From Rhizobium gallicum bv. gallicum R602sp (GTDB lineage Bacteria; Pseudomonadota; Alphaproteobacteria; Rhizobiales; Rhizobiaceae), in NCBI RefSeq assembly GCF_000816845.1, contig NZ_CP006877.1, positions 873,501-937,500 of the forward strand: 64,000 nt of DNA, given 5' to 3'. The position numbers and the translations under genes were made by a program. Below the pieces are notes generated by a model that worked only from the letters and a program-made list of their open reading frames with translations, made no database searches and had not been told where the DNA came from. Positions 38,326 to 48,128 of this stretch are shown here, one piece after another; the first letter of the stretch is position 1; every line of letters begins with the position of its first letter.

Positions 38326-39053
38326 TGAAAAAGATGACGGCTGCGCAAATCAAGGGCATCCTCTTCGACAAGGACGGCACCCTGCTCGATTATGATGAGA
38401 GCTGGCTGCCGGTGAACCGTGAATTGGCGCGCATCGCCTCGCAAGGCGATCCGGCGCTAGCCGACCATCTGTTGCTGGCGACCGGGATGGACCCGGTGAC
38501 CGGCCATATCGTGCCCGACAGTCTGCTGGCTGCCGGCAATACCCGGCAGATCGCCGAGGGGCTGGTCGCGGCGGGTTCCAGGGTCGATGTCATTGAACTG
38601 ACGATCAAGCTCGACGCTCTCTTTTCCCATGCCGCCGACTTTTCCGTACCGGTCACCGATCTTGCCGCCTTCTTCGGCCGCCTGCACCGCCGCGGCTTCA
38701 AGCTCGGCATCGCGTCCAGCGACAACGAGCGCTCGATCCGCCAGACCGCTCAGCGCTTCGGTTTCGCCGAGTTCGTGAACTACATCGCCGGTTATGACAG
38801 CGGCTTCGGCATCAAGCCGGACGCTGGAATGGTTCTCGGCTTCTGCAAGGCGACCGGGCTGGAGCCGGCGCAAGTGGCGGTCGTCGGCGACAACAATCAC
38901 GACCTGCACATGGGCCACAATGCCGAGGCCGGCCTCAAGATCGCCGTGCTGACGGGCACCGGCTCGCGGGAATCGTTGGCTGCCGCATCCGACTATTGCC
39001 TCAACGATATCACCGAACTCGAAGGCCTGTTGCCGGACCTGCAATTGGCATGA
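38325..39053 (+). CDS. HAD-superfamily hydrolase, phosphoglycolate phosphatase-like
   Basis: A 242-residue HAD phosphatase with a helical cap. Motif I is ILFDKDGTLLDYDES (nucleophile Asp plus Asp two residues on), motif II GIASSDNERS, motif III Lys in GIKPDAGM, and motif IV VVGDNNHDLHMG. This is the Gph-type arrangement. It is translationally coupled to waaA (shared base ATGA/TGATG) and precedes lpxK, so a role in cell-envelope sugar-phosphate metabolism is possible. Sequence alone points only to a small phosphate ester. Confidence 0.85.
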   Translation: MKKMTAAQIKGILFDKDGTLLDYDESWLPVNRELARIASQGDPALADHLLLATGMDPVTGHIVPDSLLAAGNTRQIAEGLVAAGSRVDVIELTIKLDALFSHAADFSVPVTDLAAFFGRLHRRGFKLGIASSDNERSIRQTAQRFGFAEFVNYIAGYDSGFGIKPDAGMVLGFCKATGLEPAQVAVVGDNNHDLHMGHNAEAGLKIAVLTGTGSRESLAAASDYCLNDITELEGLLPDLQLA

Positions 39054-39342
39054 TTGCCCACTACGCGCCGCCAATCATTCTTGCCGCGACGGCACTCCCT
39101 TACTCTCCCTGATCTCTGTGCGCGTCCAGCCGCGCCATGTCGATGGCGCGGAAGACTCTTTTCCGATGTCGTTGTTTCATTTACGGCGCATACGCACCGT
39201 GGCTTGATGCTTGTGATAAGCCCGGGAATGAGGACGGTCGGGAGCAAAAGCTTGCTTTTTCTGCAATTTTGCCCTTTCTTTCCGCCAGTCGAGGGGGTGG
39301 CCGGTGGCCCGCAAGGCACCGGAGGAGCATAGGGCGGCAGTT
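39054..39342. other. 289-bp gap between the HAD gene and lpxK
   Basis: No gene seen. The stretch 39190-39300 (TGATAAGCCCGGGAATGAGG... region, then a TTGC/GCAA-rich stem around 39250-39275) resembles dispersed Rhizobium intergenic repeats, but I cannot confirm it without other copies. Confidence 0.35.
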
Positions 39343-40386
39343 ATGGTATCCGAAGCGCCGCCGTTTTGGTGGACGAAAGCTGATTGGCGGGCGTGGGCGC
39401 TCTCGCCCTTTTCCTTCCTCTATGGACGGATCGCCGGCTATCGCATGACGCATGCGCGCCGCGCTTCCGTTCTCGTTCCCGTCATTTGCATCGGCAATTT
39501 CACCGTAGGCGGCGCCGGCAAGACGCCGACAGCGCTGACGATCGCTCGGGCCGCCAAGGCCAAGGGGCTGCGGCCCGGCTTCTTGAGCCGTGGCTATGGC
39601 GGCTCCCTGGACGTCACCGTCGTTGTCGATCCCGCTCATCATCGCGCCGTTGCCGTTGGCGACGAGCCGCTGCTGCTTGCCCGCGAGGCGATGACCGTCG
39701 TTTCGCGCCGCCGCATCGAAGGCGCCGAACGGCTCGTCAGGGAAGGGGCCGACCTCATCATCATGGATGATGGTTTCCAGAGCGCGCGGCTGGCGATCGA
39801 CTATGCTCTGCTCGTCATCGACACGACGCGCGGCCTGGGCAATGGGCATACGGTGCCGGGCGGTCCCGTGCGCGCGCCGATCTCCGTGCAGATGCGCTAT
39901 GCCAGCGCGCTCCTGAAAGTGGGAAAGGGCAATGCCGCCGATGCGATCGTACGCATGGCTGCCCGTGCCGCGAAACCCTACTTCACCGCATCGCTGAAGG
40001 TTTGTGGAGAAAACGACCTCGCCGGCCGGAAGGTGCTGGCTTTTGCAGGCATTGCCGATCCGGGCAAGTTCTTCCGGACGGTGGAATCACTGGGCGCCGA
40101 AATCGCAATCGGCAGATCCTTCGGCGACCACGAACACCTGAGCGACGATGAGATGGCTGACCTGCTGTCGACCGCCGAACGCGACGACCTGCTGATCGTC
40201 ACCACCTCGAAGGATTTCGTGCGGCTTGCCGGCCACCATGGCAAAGCGGAGGAACTCGCCGCCAAATGCCGGGTCATCGAAGTCGAAATGGCGTTCGAAG
40301 ACCCGCAGGCACCCGGCCTCATCATCGATCGTGCCATGGAGGCCTGCCGGGAGCGGCGGCTGAGTAAAAGCCGGAAGTCCGGATGA
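39343..40386 (+). CDS. lpxK: tetraacyldisaccharide 4'-kinase
   Basis: A 347-residue inner-membrane kinase that phosphorylates the 4' position of the lipid A disaccharide. [18 protein letters not shown] starts at ATG 39343. A membrane-associated N-terminal helix ([16 protein letters not shown]) precedes the Walker A loop [32 protein letters not shown] supplies the catalytic Asp pair, and LSRGYGGS follows the P-loop. An in-frame GTG at 39304 would add 13 residues. Follows waaA and a HAD gene; the DUF2093 gene downstream is on the opposite strand. Confidence 0.95.
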   Translation: MVSEAPPFWWTKADWRAWALSPFSFLYGRIAGYRMTHARRASVLVPVICIGNFTVGGAGKTPTALTIARAAKAKGLRPGFLSRGYGGSLDVTVVVDPAHHRAVAVGDEPLLLAREAMTVVSRRRIEGAERLVREGADLIIMDDGFQSARLAIDYALLVIDTTRGLGNGHTVPGGPVRAPISVQMRYASALLKVGKGNAADAIVRMAARAAKPYFTASLKVCGENDLAGRKVLAFAGIADPGKFFRTVESLGAEIAIGRSFGDHEHLSDDEMADLLSTAERDDLLIVTTSKDFVRLAGHHGKAEELAAKCRVIEVEMAFEDPQAPGLIIDRAMEACRERRLSKSRKSG

Positions 40387-40516
40387 GTTTGCGGTCCGTC
40401 AACGATCACCGCGTTCGCCAGATGGCCTCGAAGCCGGAGCGTGCTGCCCGCGTGCGGCGATGCGTCGTTTCCCGCGTCTCTCGGCAGCGGGCGCTCATTC
40501 TCAAGCGTTTCCTGGA

Positions 40517-40747
40517 TCAGCGCTTCTGGTTCGGCAGAACGCCGGCGCGCTTGTCGGCTTCGAGCGAAGAAACGACGTCGGCATAGGGTTCCTGGCGGGC
40601 AACGCTCCAGTAGCGCAGCTCGTCGAGCGGGATATGCTTGCCGGTCATGGCGCAGATGACATAGGAACCCGGCGACAGGATCTGGAAATCTGCATCGAGA
40701 TAGCGGATCTTCGCCTCGCGGTTTCCGTTTCCTTCAAACAAGTTCAT
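40517..40747 (-). CDS. DUF2093 family protein
   Basis: A 76-residue cytosolic protein starting MNLFEGNGNREAKIRYLDAD, with FQILSPGSYVICAMTGKHIP and LDELRYWSVARQEPYADV, the DUF2093 pattern restricted to alphaproteobacteria. Function unknown; regularly found between lpxK and mutL. ATG at 40747 is taken, since the frame opens earlier without homology-like residues. It lies 64 bp downstream of mutL's 5'-to-3' direction neighbour region, on the same strand as mutL, hence possibly cotranscribed behind it. Confidence 0.85.
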   Translation of the reverse strand: MNLFEGNGNREAKIRYLDADFQILSPGSYVICAMTGKHIPLDELRYWSVARQEPYADVVSSLEADKRAGVLPNQKR

Positions 40748-40811
40748 CCTGCTCCGTTCCCTATTGCCTTCGACTGCCAATATCGCGGCGAAGGCATTAT
40801 TGCCAGCGTTT

Positions 40812-42629
40812 TCAGCTGCGTCCGAACAGCCGCTCGATATCCGACAGCTTCAGTTCGATATAGGTCGGTCGCCCGTGATTGCACTGGCCGGAGCCCGGCG
40901 TCATTTCCATCTGCCGAAGCAGCGCATTCATTTCCTCCGGCCGGAGCCTGCGGCCGGAGCGCACCGAGCCGTGGCAGGCCATGGTCGCGGCGACATATTC
41001 GAGCTTGGCCGAAAGGCCGGAGGCCGTATCCCATTCGGCAATCTCGTCGGCAAGCTGTCGGATGAGGCCCTGCGCATCGACCTCGCCGAGCATGGCCGGC
41101 GTTTCGCGTACGGCAATCGCCCCCGGCCCGAAGCGCTCGATTGCAAGCCCAAGCCCCTTGAGGCCTTCGGCATGCATCATCAGCCGGTCGCAATCCTCTT
41201 CCGGCAGGTCGACGATTTCCGGGATCAGCAGCACCTGTGATGGCAGTTGTGTCGATTGCAGCGCCTTTCGCATTGCCTCGAAGACCAGCCGCTCATGTGC
41301 GGCGTGCTGGTCGACGATGACAAGCCCGTCATCCGTCTGCGCGACGATGTAGTTCTCGTGGATCTGTGCGCGCGCAGCGCCGAGCGGGTAACGCGGCGGC
41401 GGTTCTTCGGCTGATCGCGACTGCTGCCATGGCTGCGCCTGCGGTTCGGCGCGCGCAGCCGGCATGCTCAGTCCGTCGAAGGACGCCTGCGGCCTTGCGC
41501 CAAAGCCGCCGTTTGCCGTCTGAAACGGGCGCGATGGGGACGTCCCGGCCGACCATGCGCCTTGCGCTGGCCGCTGGTAACCCGGCTGGAAACCCGACCT
41601 GAAGGAGCGCAGCATACCGTCCGCGCCGGTCGTTGCCGCCCGGCTTCCGTCACGCGCCAGCGCCTCGCGCACCGCGCCGACGATCAACCCGCGCACGAGG
41701 CCCGGATCGCGGAAGCGTACGTCCGACTTGGCCGGATGCACGTTGACATCCACCAGCGCCGGATCGAGCGACAGCGACAAGACAGCCACCGGATAGCGTC
41801 CGGCCGGGATCGTCTCGGCATAGGCGCCGCGGATCGCCGAAAGGATCAGTTTGTCCTGGACCGGCCGGCCGTTGACGAAGGCATATTGATGGGCGGAGTT
41901 GCCGCGGTTGAAGGTCGGTACGCCGGCAAAGCCGGTGAGAGCGATGCCTTCGCGCTCGGCGTCGAGTTCGATTGCGTTATCGCGGAATTCCTTGCCGAGC
42001 ACCTGCGCCATGCGCGCCAAATGATCCTCTCCGGTTGCCGGAAATTCGAGCGTGCTGCGATCGGTGCCGGACAGGACGAAGCGCACGCCGGGAAAGGCGA
42101 TCGCCATGCGCTTGACGACTTCCGTAATAGCCGCCGCTTCCGCCTTCTCTGTCTTAAGGAACTTCAGTCGCGCAGGTGTTGCGAAAAAGAGATCGCGCAC
42201 TTCGACGATCGTGCCCGGATTGGAAGCCGAGGGCCTCAGATGCAGGATCTTGCCGCCCGCGACGGCAATCTCGGTGCCGCCCGCACTATCCTTGCGGCGG
42301 CTGGAAATACTGAGCTTCGCCACGGACCCGATCGAAGGCAGCGCTTCGCCACGAAAGCCGAGCGTGCGGATGTCGTCAAGGGTCGTGGAAATCTTCGAGG
42401 TACAATGCCGCTTCACGGCAAGTTCGAGATCTGCTGCATCCATGCCGGAGCCGTTGTCGCTGACCCGCAGTAAGCCTTTGCCGCCGCCGGACGTGGCGAT
42501 CTCGATACGGGTCGCGCCGGCATCCAGTGCATTTTCGATCAGCTCCTTCGCCGCGCTCGCCGGGCGTTCGATGACTTCGCCGGCGGCGATCTGGTTGATG
42601 AGCGTTTCGGAGAGTTGTCTGATGACCAT
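40812..42629 (-). CDS. mutL: DNA mismatch repair protein MutL
   Basis: A 605-residue MutL. The GHKL ATPase N-terminus shows [20 protein letters not shown], then NALDAGAT, and [10 protein letters not shown] near residue 95. A long Pro/Gly/Arg-rich linker covers about 350-430. The C-terminal dimerisation domain contains [12 protein letters not shown], which fits the metal-dependent nicking motif DQHA-x2-E-x4-E, and the HGRPTYIEL end. This suggests an endonuclease-type MutL, as in bacteria lacking Dam/MutH. ATG at 42629 ([16 protein letters not shown]) is the start; the frame runs on upstream without meaning. Confidence 0.95.
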   Translation of the reverse strand: MVIRQLSETLINQIAAGEVIERPASAAKELIENALDAGATRIEIATSGGGKGLLRVSDNGSGMDAADLELAVKRHCTSKISTTLDDIRTLGFRGEALPSIGSVAKLSISSRRKDSAGGTEIAVAGGKILHLRPSASNPGTIVEVRDLFFATPARLKFLKTEKAEAAAITEVVKRMAIAFPGVRFVLSGTDRSTLEFPATGEDHLARMAQVLGKEFRDNAIELDAEREGIALTGFAGVPTFNRGNSAHQYAFVNGRPVQDKLILSAIRGAYAETIPAGRYPVAVLSLSLDPALVDVNVHPAKSDVRFRDPGLVRGLIVGAVREALARDGSRAATTGADGMLRSFRSGFQPGYQRPAQGAWSAGTSPSRPFQTANGGFGARPQASFDGLSMPAARAEPQAQPWQQSRSAEEPPPRYPLGAARAQIHENYIVAQTDDGLVIVDQHAAHERLVFEAMRKALQSTQLPSQVLLIPEIVDLPEEDCDRLMMHAEGLKGLGLAIERFGPGAIAVRETPAMLGEVDAQGLIRQLADEIAEWDTASGLSAKLEYVAATMACHGSVRSGRRLRPEEMNALLRQMEMTPGSGQCNHGRPTYIELKLSDIERLFGRS

Positions 42630-42808
42630 GCGCCATTTTCGTGGATTCGCGGGTCCGAGGGAAGGGCGAAAACGCTGCGCCCGTGGACTATTGTTTTCCC
42701 CGTGAATTGCGGTGCTTAACGTTAAGCCGCCGTTAGGAGAAAGCTGGCATTTTGATCGTACACAACCAGACAGTGCTATGAAATCGGACAGATGTGGGAC
42801 GTGAAGGA

Positions 42809-44530
42809 ATGAGTGCCGGCTTCGAAAAGGCGGACGCATCATCCGTGAGCGATGAGATGCCGGCCGAAATCGACCTGCAGGCTGCGCTCTTCGATGCCTT
42901 TTCGGACGGCCTTTCGGCCGCCCTCATCATCTACGACAAGAACGATCAGATGATCTTCGCGAGCCGCCAGGTGCTCGATTTCTTCCCGATTTCGTCCGTG
43001 ATGTTGAAGCCTGGAACCCGGCTTCGCGATTTTCTCGGCGCCGTCTACGACACCGGCGTGCGTCAGCAATATGCGGCCAGGCAGCCGGGCATACCGCTCG
43101 GTCGCGAGGATTGGCTGTCCCAGAAGATTGCCTCGCATTGGCGCGAGCGCTTCGAAGTCGTCGAGCGCCATGGCAGCGACCGCTGGATCCGCCTGGTCAA
43201 GCGTCGTCTGCCGAGCGGCTATTGCGTATCGATCATTTCCAATATTTCGGAGGAGAAGAAGCGTGAGGAGCAGTGGCGCGCCGATCTCGAACGTGTGCAG
43301 CTGACCGAGGACATACTCGACAATCTGCCGTTCCCGCTCTTCGTCAAGGATCGCAACCTCACCTACGTCGCCGTCAACATCGCCTTCTGCGAGAAATACC
43401 AGACGAGTGTCGAGGAGGTGCTCGGCCGCAAGAGCGGGGATCTCTTCTCGCCCGAAGTTGCCAAGCGCTTCGAGGAGAGCGACCGGCATGTTCTGGAAAC
43501 CGGCGAGATGTCCGTCGTGCGGCAGCGACAGGTCGCCCGCGACGGTTCGGAGCGCGACATCGTCAGCCGCAAGCATCGCATCGGCAAGCCGGGACGCTAC
43601 TTTATCGTATCCACGATGCAGGATCTGCCGCGCGACGGCGCCGATCTCGACGAATTCGACCAGGCAACGTCCGTCACCACCTCCAGCAGTCAATCCTATC
43701 GCCGCGCCTATGTGCCGCTGAATGGCGATCACGAGCGCCGGCCGCCGGCCCCGATGGAAACGATCGTTCCGGAGAATTTCTCCGGCCGCAAGATCCTCGT
43801 CGTCACAGGCGACCTCGCAGCTGAAACCGCCGCCCTCCGCACGCTTGCGAAATACGGCTTCGAGGCCTGCTCCGTTCGCGGCGAAGACGAAGAAGAGCGC
43901 TTCCTGGAGATCGCAACCTCGTCCGGCATCGCGCTGGATCTTCTGATCGTCGACAATCAGATGGGCATGCGCTGCCTGGAACTTGCCGGACAATACGGCA
44001 TCCCGGCGCTGGTCATGGATGGTTTCCAGCTTGCCAACGAGCTTACCTTCCAGATCGCCCGCCACTTCAATCGCAACAACCGCACCGCACCGGAAGGCGA
44101 GGCCGACTGGGAAATCAATACGTCTTCCGAGATGGATTTCCTGGAGGTGCTTGTGGCGGAAGACAACGACATCAACCAGATTGTCTTTTCCCAGATACTG
44201 GAAGGACTGGGTTACCGCTACCTGATCGCAGCCAGCGGCGACGAAGCAGTGCGCCTCTGGGCGGAATACAGGCCGCAAATCGTGCTGATGGACATTTCAC
44301 TGCCGGGATTGAACGGTTTCGAGGCGGCGCGCATGATCCGCCAGATGGAAGACAACCACCCGCATAAGACGCCGATCGTCGGCGTCCTGACGCAGGCATT
44401 CGAGCGGGATCGCGCCGAATGCGCGAAGGCCGGCATGGATGACGTCATCATGAAGCCGGTCAGTCCGGACATACTGGAAACGCTGTTCCAGAAGCATCTC
44501 GCTGCCGAGCCGCTGCGGGCGCACGTCTGA
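42809..44530 (+). CDS. PAS-PAS-receiver protein without a histidine kinase domain
   Basis: A 573-residue signalling protein. Two PAS domains lie at about residues 25-150 ([20 protein letters not shown]) and 165-285 ([20 protein letters not shown]). A receiver-like region near 325-425 keeps an Asp in LLIVDNQM but looks degenerate. A complete CheY-like receiver near 445-560 has AEDNDINQ, phosphoacceptor Asp in [16 protein letters not shown], and Lys in VIMKPVSP. There is no HisKA/HATPase, so it must receive phosphate from another kinase. ATG at 42809 follows GAAGGA. The next gene makes or degrades c-di-GMP, a likely partner. Confidence 0.85.
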   Translation: MSAGFEKADASSVSDEMPAEIDLQAALFDAFSDGLSAALIIYDKNDQMIFASRQVLDFFPISSVMLKPGTRLRDFLGAVYDTGVRQQYAARQPGIPLGREDWLSQKIASHWRERFEVVERHGSDRWIRLVKRRLPSGYCVSIISNISEEKKREEQWRADLERVQLTEDILDNLPFPLFVKDRNLTYVAVNIAFCEKYQTSVEEVLGRKSGDLFSPEVAKRFEESDRHVLETGEMSVVRQRQVARDGSERDIVSRKHRIGKPGRYFIVSTMQDLPRDGADLDEFDQATSVTTSSSQSYRRAYVPLNGDHERRPPAPMETIVPENFSGRKILVVTGDLAAETAALRTLAKYGFEACSVRGEDEEERFLEIATSSGIALDLLIVDNQMGMRCLELAGQYGIPALVMDGFQLANELTFQIARHFNRNNRTAPEGEADWEINTSSEMDFLEVLVAEDNDINQIVFSQILEGLGYRYLIAASGDEAVRLWAEYRPQIVLMDISLPGLNGFEAARMIRQMEDNHPHKTPIVGVLTQAFERDRAECAKAGMDDVIMKPVSPDILETLFQKHLAAEPLRAHV

Positions 44531-44651
44531 GCGCCGTCAACTCCTCAAATCTGGGGCATCATCTGGGCCGAACGGAGCCGGTTTACTATCGGTTTGTTAA
44601 GACTTGCCCGCCATTCTTCCGGGAGGGAGTGACGAAATCTCAGGTTGAATA

Positions 44652-46013
44652 ATGAAGCCGGCGGACATACCCTTCTTGCCTGTGAGCCAGAATGAGCTTC
44701 AGGCCATGGCTTACACCGATCCGCTGACCGGGCTCGGCAACCGCCATCGCATGCGCGACAGGGTCAGTCAGATTTCCACGGAACGCGCAAGCGATCCGGC
44801 TCCCTTCACCATCGGCATCGCCAACCTCGATTCCTTCAAGCCGATCAACGATCTTTTCGGCTCTGCAGCCGGCGACGAAATTCTCTGCCAGGTCGCCCAC
44901 CGCCTGAAGGCATGTATACCGGATGGCGCGCTGGTCACCCGCCACGACGGCGACGAATTCGCTTTCGTGCTGCCGCTGATCTTCGAGCGTGCAAGCGCTG
45001 AAAAGTTCGGCCAGATGATCCGTGAGGTGCTGTCGGCGCCTTATGATCTCGGCGACCGCAACGTGCGGCTTTCCGCCTCCTTCGGCTTTGCCATCTATCC
45101 TTTCGCCGGTGCGGAGTTCGAGGAGCTTTTGAAAAGCGCTGAAACCGCTCTCTATCGCTCGAAGCGCCGCGGCCGCAGCCAGATCACTGTCTATTCGCGC
45201 GAGATCGCGCAGGAGATGAAGCGCGCAACACAGCTCGAGCAGGCGCTTCGAAATGCTATCATCTCAGACGCCATCGACGTGCATTTCCAGCCGATCGTCT
45301 CTTTGTCGAACAATCAGGTGGTCGGCTTCGAGGCCCTGGCGCGCTGGAACGATACGGACCTCGGCTTTGTTTCGCCGGGCGTTTTCGTGCCGCTCGCCGA
45401 AGAGCGCGGCTTCATCGACGCGCTGTCGGAAACCTTGCTTCGAAAGGCTGCCGAAGCGGCACTCTCCTGGCCGCGCGAGCTATTCCTGTCGTTTAACCTG
45501 TCCTCCGCCCAGCTCATGGATCCAGGCACAAGCAGCAACGTGCTCTCCATTCTCGGCCGCGTCGGCTTAGACCCGCACCGTTTGGAGTTGGAAATCACCG
45601 AAACGGCGGTCATGAGTTCCACCGATACCGCCCACCGCATCCTTTCCGATCTTCGGCAGGCAGGCGTGCGTATCTCGCTCGACGATTTCGGCACCGGTCA
45701 ATCGAGCCTCGGGCGCCTTCGCGACTTCATCTTCGACAAGGTGAAGATCGACCGCGCCTTCGTCTCGCGCATCAATTCAGACCGCGCCTCCGAGCATATC
45801 ATCAAGGCGATCCTGACGATGTGCGAAGGCCTAGATCTCGAAGTGGTTGCCGAGGGCATCGAGGATTATTCGGAGGCCGTGAAGCTGCGGTCGCTCGGCT
45901 GCGGCATGGGGCAGGGCTACCATTTCGGCAAGCCCGCCGATGGCATAGCCACATTGCGCTTCCTCCACGAAAACTATTACGACTCGGCCGCGATTGATCG
46001 CGTGTCGGCCTGA
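44652..46013 (+). CDS. GGDEF-EAL protein with degenerate GGDEF signature
   Basis: A 453-residue cytosolic protein with no sensor domain or membrane segment. The diguanylate cyclase domain (MAYTDPLTGLGNRHRMRDRV, residues ~18-175) has RHDGDEF where RxGGDEF is expected, so synthesis may be weak or lost. The EAL domain (residues ~195-440) looks complete: FEALARW, NLSSAQLM, ELEITETAV, SLDDFGTGQSSL, KIDRAFV and VVAEGIED. It is therefore probably a c-di-GMP phosphodiesterase. It lies 121 bp after the PAS/receiver gene and may act with it. Confidence 0.92.
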   Translation: MKPADIPFLPVSQNELQAMAYTDPLTGLGNRHRMRDRVSQISTERASDPAPFTIGIANLDSFKPINDLFGSAAGDEILCQVAHRLKACIPDGALVTRHDGDEFAFVLPLIFERASAEKFGQMIREVLSAPYDLGDRNVRLSASFGFAIYPFAGAEFEELLKSAETALYRSKRRGRSQITVYSREIAQEMKRATQLEQALRNAIISDAIDVHFQPIVSLSNNQVVGFEALARWNDTDLGFVSPGVFVPLAEERGFIDALSETLLRKAAEAALSWPRELFLSFNLSSAQLMDPGTSSNVLSILGRVGLDPHRLELEITETAVMSSTDTAHRILSDLRQAGVRISLDDFGTGQSSLGRLRDFIFDKVKIDRAFVSRINSDRASEHIIKAILTMCEGLDLEVVAEGIEDYSEAVKLRSLGCGMGQGYHFGKPADGIATLRFLHENYYDSAAIDRVSA

Positions 46014-46119
46014 GGCCTGCGCAACGCCGGCAGACGTCGCAATCTGTCCCGCCTTGCGCCATGATCCTTTTGCTCAAGCACCTGACGTTGACGCCTTGCG
46101 CTTTTGATCCTCTCTATCG

Positions 46120-46152
46120 AAAACGGCGGCGCCCGATTGGGGCACCGCCGCC
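46120..46152. terminator. terminator between the GGDEF-EAL and PRC-barrel genes
   Basis: GC-rich stem CGGCGGCGCCC / GGGGCACCGCCGCC with a short loop. On the minus strand it runs into GTTTTCG, so it serves the PRC-barrel gene and may also stop the opposing one. Confidence 0.65.
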
Positions 46153-46175
46153 TACACTATACGCACCGCGCGGGA

Positions 46176-46778
46176 TTATTTATTGGTCGAACCCGTAGCT
46201 GTCGGGTCTGACGGCATCGTGCCCGAAGGCGCCGGAGCCTTTTCAGCGGCCAGAGCCTGCAGGGTCTTGAATTCCGGAGCGGCCTTCAGAGACTCTGCCG
46301 TCTCCGAGGTCGTCAGCTTGAGGCTGCCGTCCTGCGTGTTCTGGGCAGCGGTGATCTTGTCCATCGGCACTGCAACGTTCTTTTCACCGATACCAATGAA
46401 GCCGCCGACACCGATGACAGCAGCAACCAAGCCGCCATCCTTGTTCATGATCAGGTCGTTGACCTCACCGATGCTTTCGTTCTCGCCGGTATAAACAGAC
46501 TGGCCAATATAGGAATTGGCGCTGATCTGGTCTGCACCCTGTTCTGTCAGGTATGCACCTGCCTCGGCCGTATCAGTCGACGGAGCCGGAGCCGGAGCCT
46601 GAGCGTCGCCAGCCGGAGGGGTCGCATCCGGCATCTTTGGTGCTGCCGGGTCGGCCGGAGCCGTCTGGGTTGCATCGGGGGTGGCCGGCTGCGGTGCAGT
46701 CTGCGAGAACGCCGCCGGCGCGAAAGCCGTGGCAAACAAGGCGCCAGCGGCAACGGTCGTCAGAAGTTTGCGTGTCAT
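46176..46778 (-). CDS. secreted PRC-barrel domain protein
   Basis: A 200-residue exported protein. The signal peptide MTRKLLTTVAAGALFATAFA is followed by a Pro/Ala-rich, repetitive region to about residue 75. Then comes a PRC-barrel domain (ANSYIGQSVYTGENESIGEVNDL, GLVAAVIGVGGFIGIGEKNV) and an Ala/Pro/Ser tail. PRC barrels act in RNA processing and photosynthetic reaction centres, but exported forms in rhizobia have no assigned role. Single gene with its own terminator. Confidence 0.88.
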   Translation of the reverse strand: MTRKLLTTVAAGALFATAFAPAAFSQTAPQPATPDATQTAPADPAAPKMPDATPPAGDAQAPAPAPSTDTAEAGAYLTEQGADQISANSYIGQSVYTGENESIGEVNDLIMNKDGGLVAAVIGVGGFIGIGEKNVAVPMDKITAAQNTQDGSLKLTTSETAESLKAAPEFKTLQALAAEKAPAPSGTMPSDPTATGSTNK

Positions 46779-47236
46779 TTCGAACCTACCTTTGTGTTCC
46801 TCGATTGGTCTTAAGCGCGGCCGCCGGTTTTGTTCTTTGGCGTCTTTTTCCGTGCCGGTTCAAAAGGAAAATGACTGGATAGGCTTTTAGTTCCGGGAAC
46901 GAATACGGAAAGTTCGATGATTTTCGCGGAATTCTATCGAAATGCGTGTGGTTTTGACGGCTACAACAAAGCGCGCCGCTTTTCGATATTGATTAGAGGC
47001 TTTCTCGGTGCGGGCGGCCACATCGCGGCATTCATCGCCGTTCCTGCCGGGGACGGACCTCGGTTGGACGGGCCATCGAGCAGGCTTGGTCGATGCCAGT
47101 CTTTCCATGGTGGTGATCTGTCCGGCCAAAAACGTCATAGACGAAAACCGTTTGCTCGCAACGGTGTTCCGACCGGAATGAAGATGGTCTGAAGGCATTT
47201 CGCCCTCAGCTTCTTCAAACGTTCGCGTCGCGTTGT
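46779..47236. other. 458-bp gene-free stretch
   Basis: Open frames exist on both strands (46887-47396 minus, 46917-47192 plus), but neither has a convincing ribosome site, signal or family pattern. The GC content drops near 46880-46980, fitting a promoter region for the PRC-barrel gene. Nothing else identified. Confidence 0.5.
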
Positions 47237-48124
47237 TCAGAGCAGGTAGACCGGGTCGAAAACGCCTTTTACCGTCACACCAAGCTCCAGCAGCGCACCA
47301 GCTTGAGGCTGCGAGGAGCGTGCGGTGTCGTCGAGCCCTTCCCAGGCGGTCGTCACCGCCAGCCGGTCCGCATTGACGCCGATAAAGGCCGGGCACGAGG
47401 GTTGTGCGGCAGGAACCTTGTAACGGGCGATGCGCAGGCCGTCGGGGCTGTACCGGTCGACGACGCCTGCACCCCAGCGTGCGTTCCAGATATAGCCATC
47501 CGAATCGCAGACGGAACCGTCGATGCCGCCGGGATCATCCATGCTGTCGACCATGACGATCGGCTCGCCCGTCGGAAGCCCGGTCTGCGGATCGACCATG
47601 ACGCGCATGAGACGGCTGATGCGCGTGTCCGTGTAATAGCCGATCGTGCCGTCGGGCGAAAAGCAGATCGAATTGGGAATGCTGATGCCGCTGAAGATCT
47701 TCGTCACCCTGCCACCGGCGACGTGATAGATCGCGCCTGCCTGGGGTTCCGCCCGCTTGCTCATCGTGCTGATCCACAGTGCGCCGGACGGGTGCGTGCG
47801 GCCGTCATTCGAGCGGTTTTCCGGGTTGTCGTTTTCGAATGCGGCATAGAAGGTCAGATTGCCGCTGCCAATATCGCGGACGAAAAGCCCTTCTTCGGTT
47901 GCGAGCAGCTGGCGGTTGGCGTCGATGCGTGCGAGCACGCTCGCCATCATCGGAAGCGGATGCACCTTCTTTATTTCGGTGCTGAGGTTCAGTTCGTGCA
48001 GTTCCTTGCCGAGAATATTGAACCACCAGACGGTGTCGGTATCCGGATCGTAGGTCGGGCCTTCGCCAAGTACCGAACTGGTATTGCAAAGCGTCTTGCC
48101 CTCGAACTCATAAATCTCAGTCAT
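47237..48124 (-). CDS. SMP-30/gluconolactonase family sugar lactonase
   Basis: A 295-residue six-bladed beta-propeller of the SMP-30 family. Metal-binding residues are expected in VLGEGPTYD (Glu), NDGRTHPSGALWISTM (Asn/Asp) and IPNSICFSPDG (Asn), with GGIDGSVCDSDGYIWNARW later. It opens an aldonolactone to the aldonic acid. It is the last gene of the SDR-dgoK-dgoA row, which makes galactono-lactone the probable substrate. It is separated by 4 bp from dgoA. Confidence 0.9.
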   Translation of the reverse strand: MTEIYEFEGKTLCNTSSVLGEGPTYDPDTDTVWWFNILGKELHELNLSTEIKKVHPLPMMASVLARIDANRQLLATEEGLFVRDIGSGNLTFYAAFENDNPENRSNDGRTHPSGALWISTMSKRAEPQAGAIYHVAGGRVTKIFSGISIPNSICFSPDGTIGYYTDTRISRLMRVMVDPQTGLPTGEPIVMVDSMDDPGGIDGSVCDSDGYIWNARWGAGVVDRYSPDGLRIARYKVPAAQPSCPAFIGVNADRLAVTTAWEGLDDTARSSQPQAGALLELGVTVKGVFDPVYLL

Positions 48125-48128
48125 ATGC

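Noticed and set aside
40383..40586. 67-residue frame whose ATG overlaps the lpxK stop
   Set aside because: ATGA overlap looks tempting, but it runs antisense through the DUF2093 gene and is Arg/Ser-rich with no motif.
42839..44278. 479-residue open frame antisense to the PAS/receiver gene
   Set aside because: The sense frame has clear PAS and receiver motifs; the antisense frame is its third-position GC shadow.
46887..47396. 169-residue minus-strand frame between the PRC-barrel and lactonase genes
   Set aside because: It overlaps the lactonase 3' end, and composition and lack of any family pattern argue against coding.
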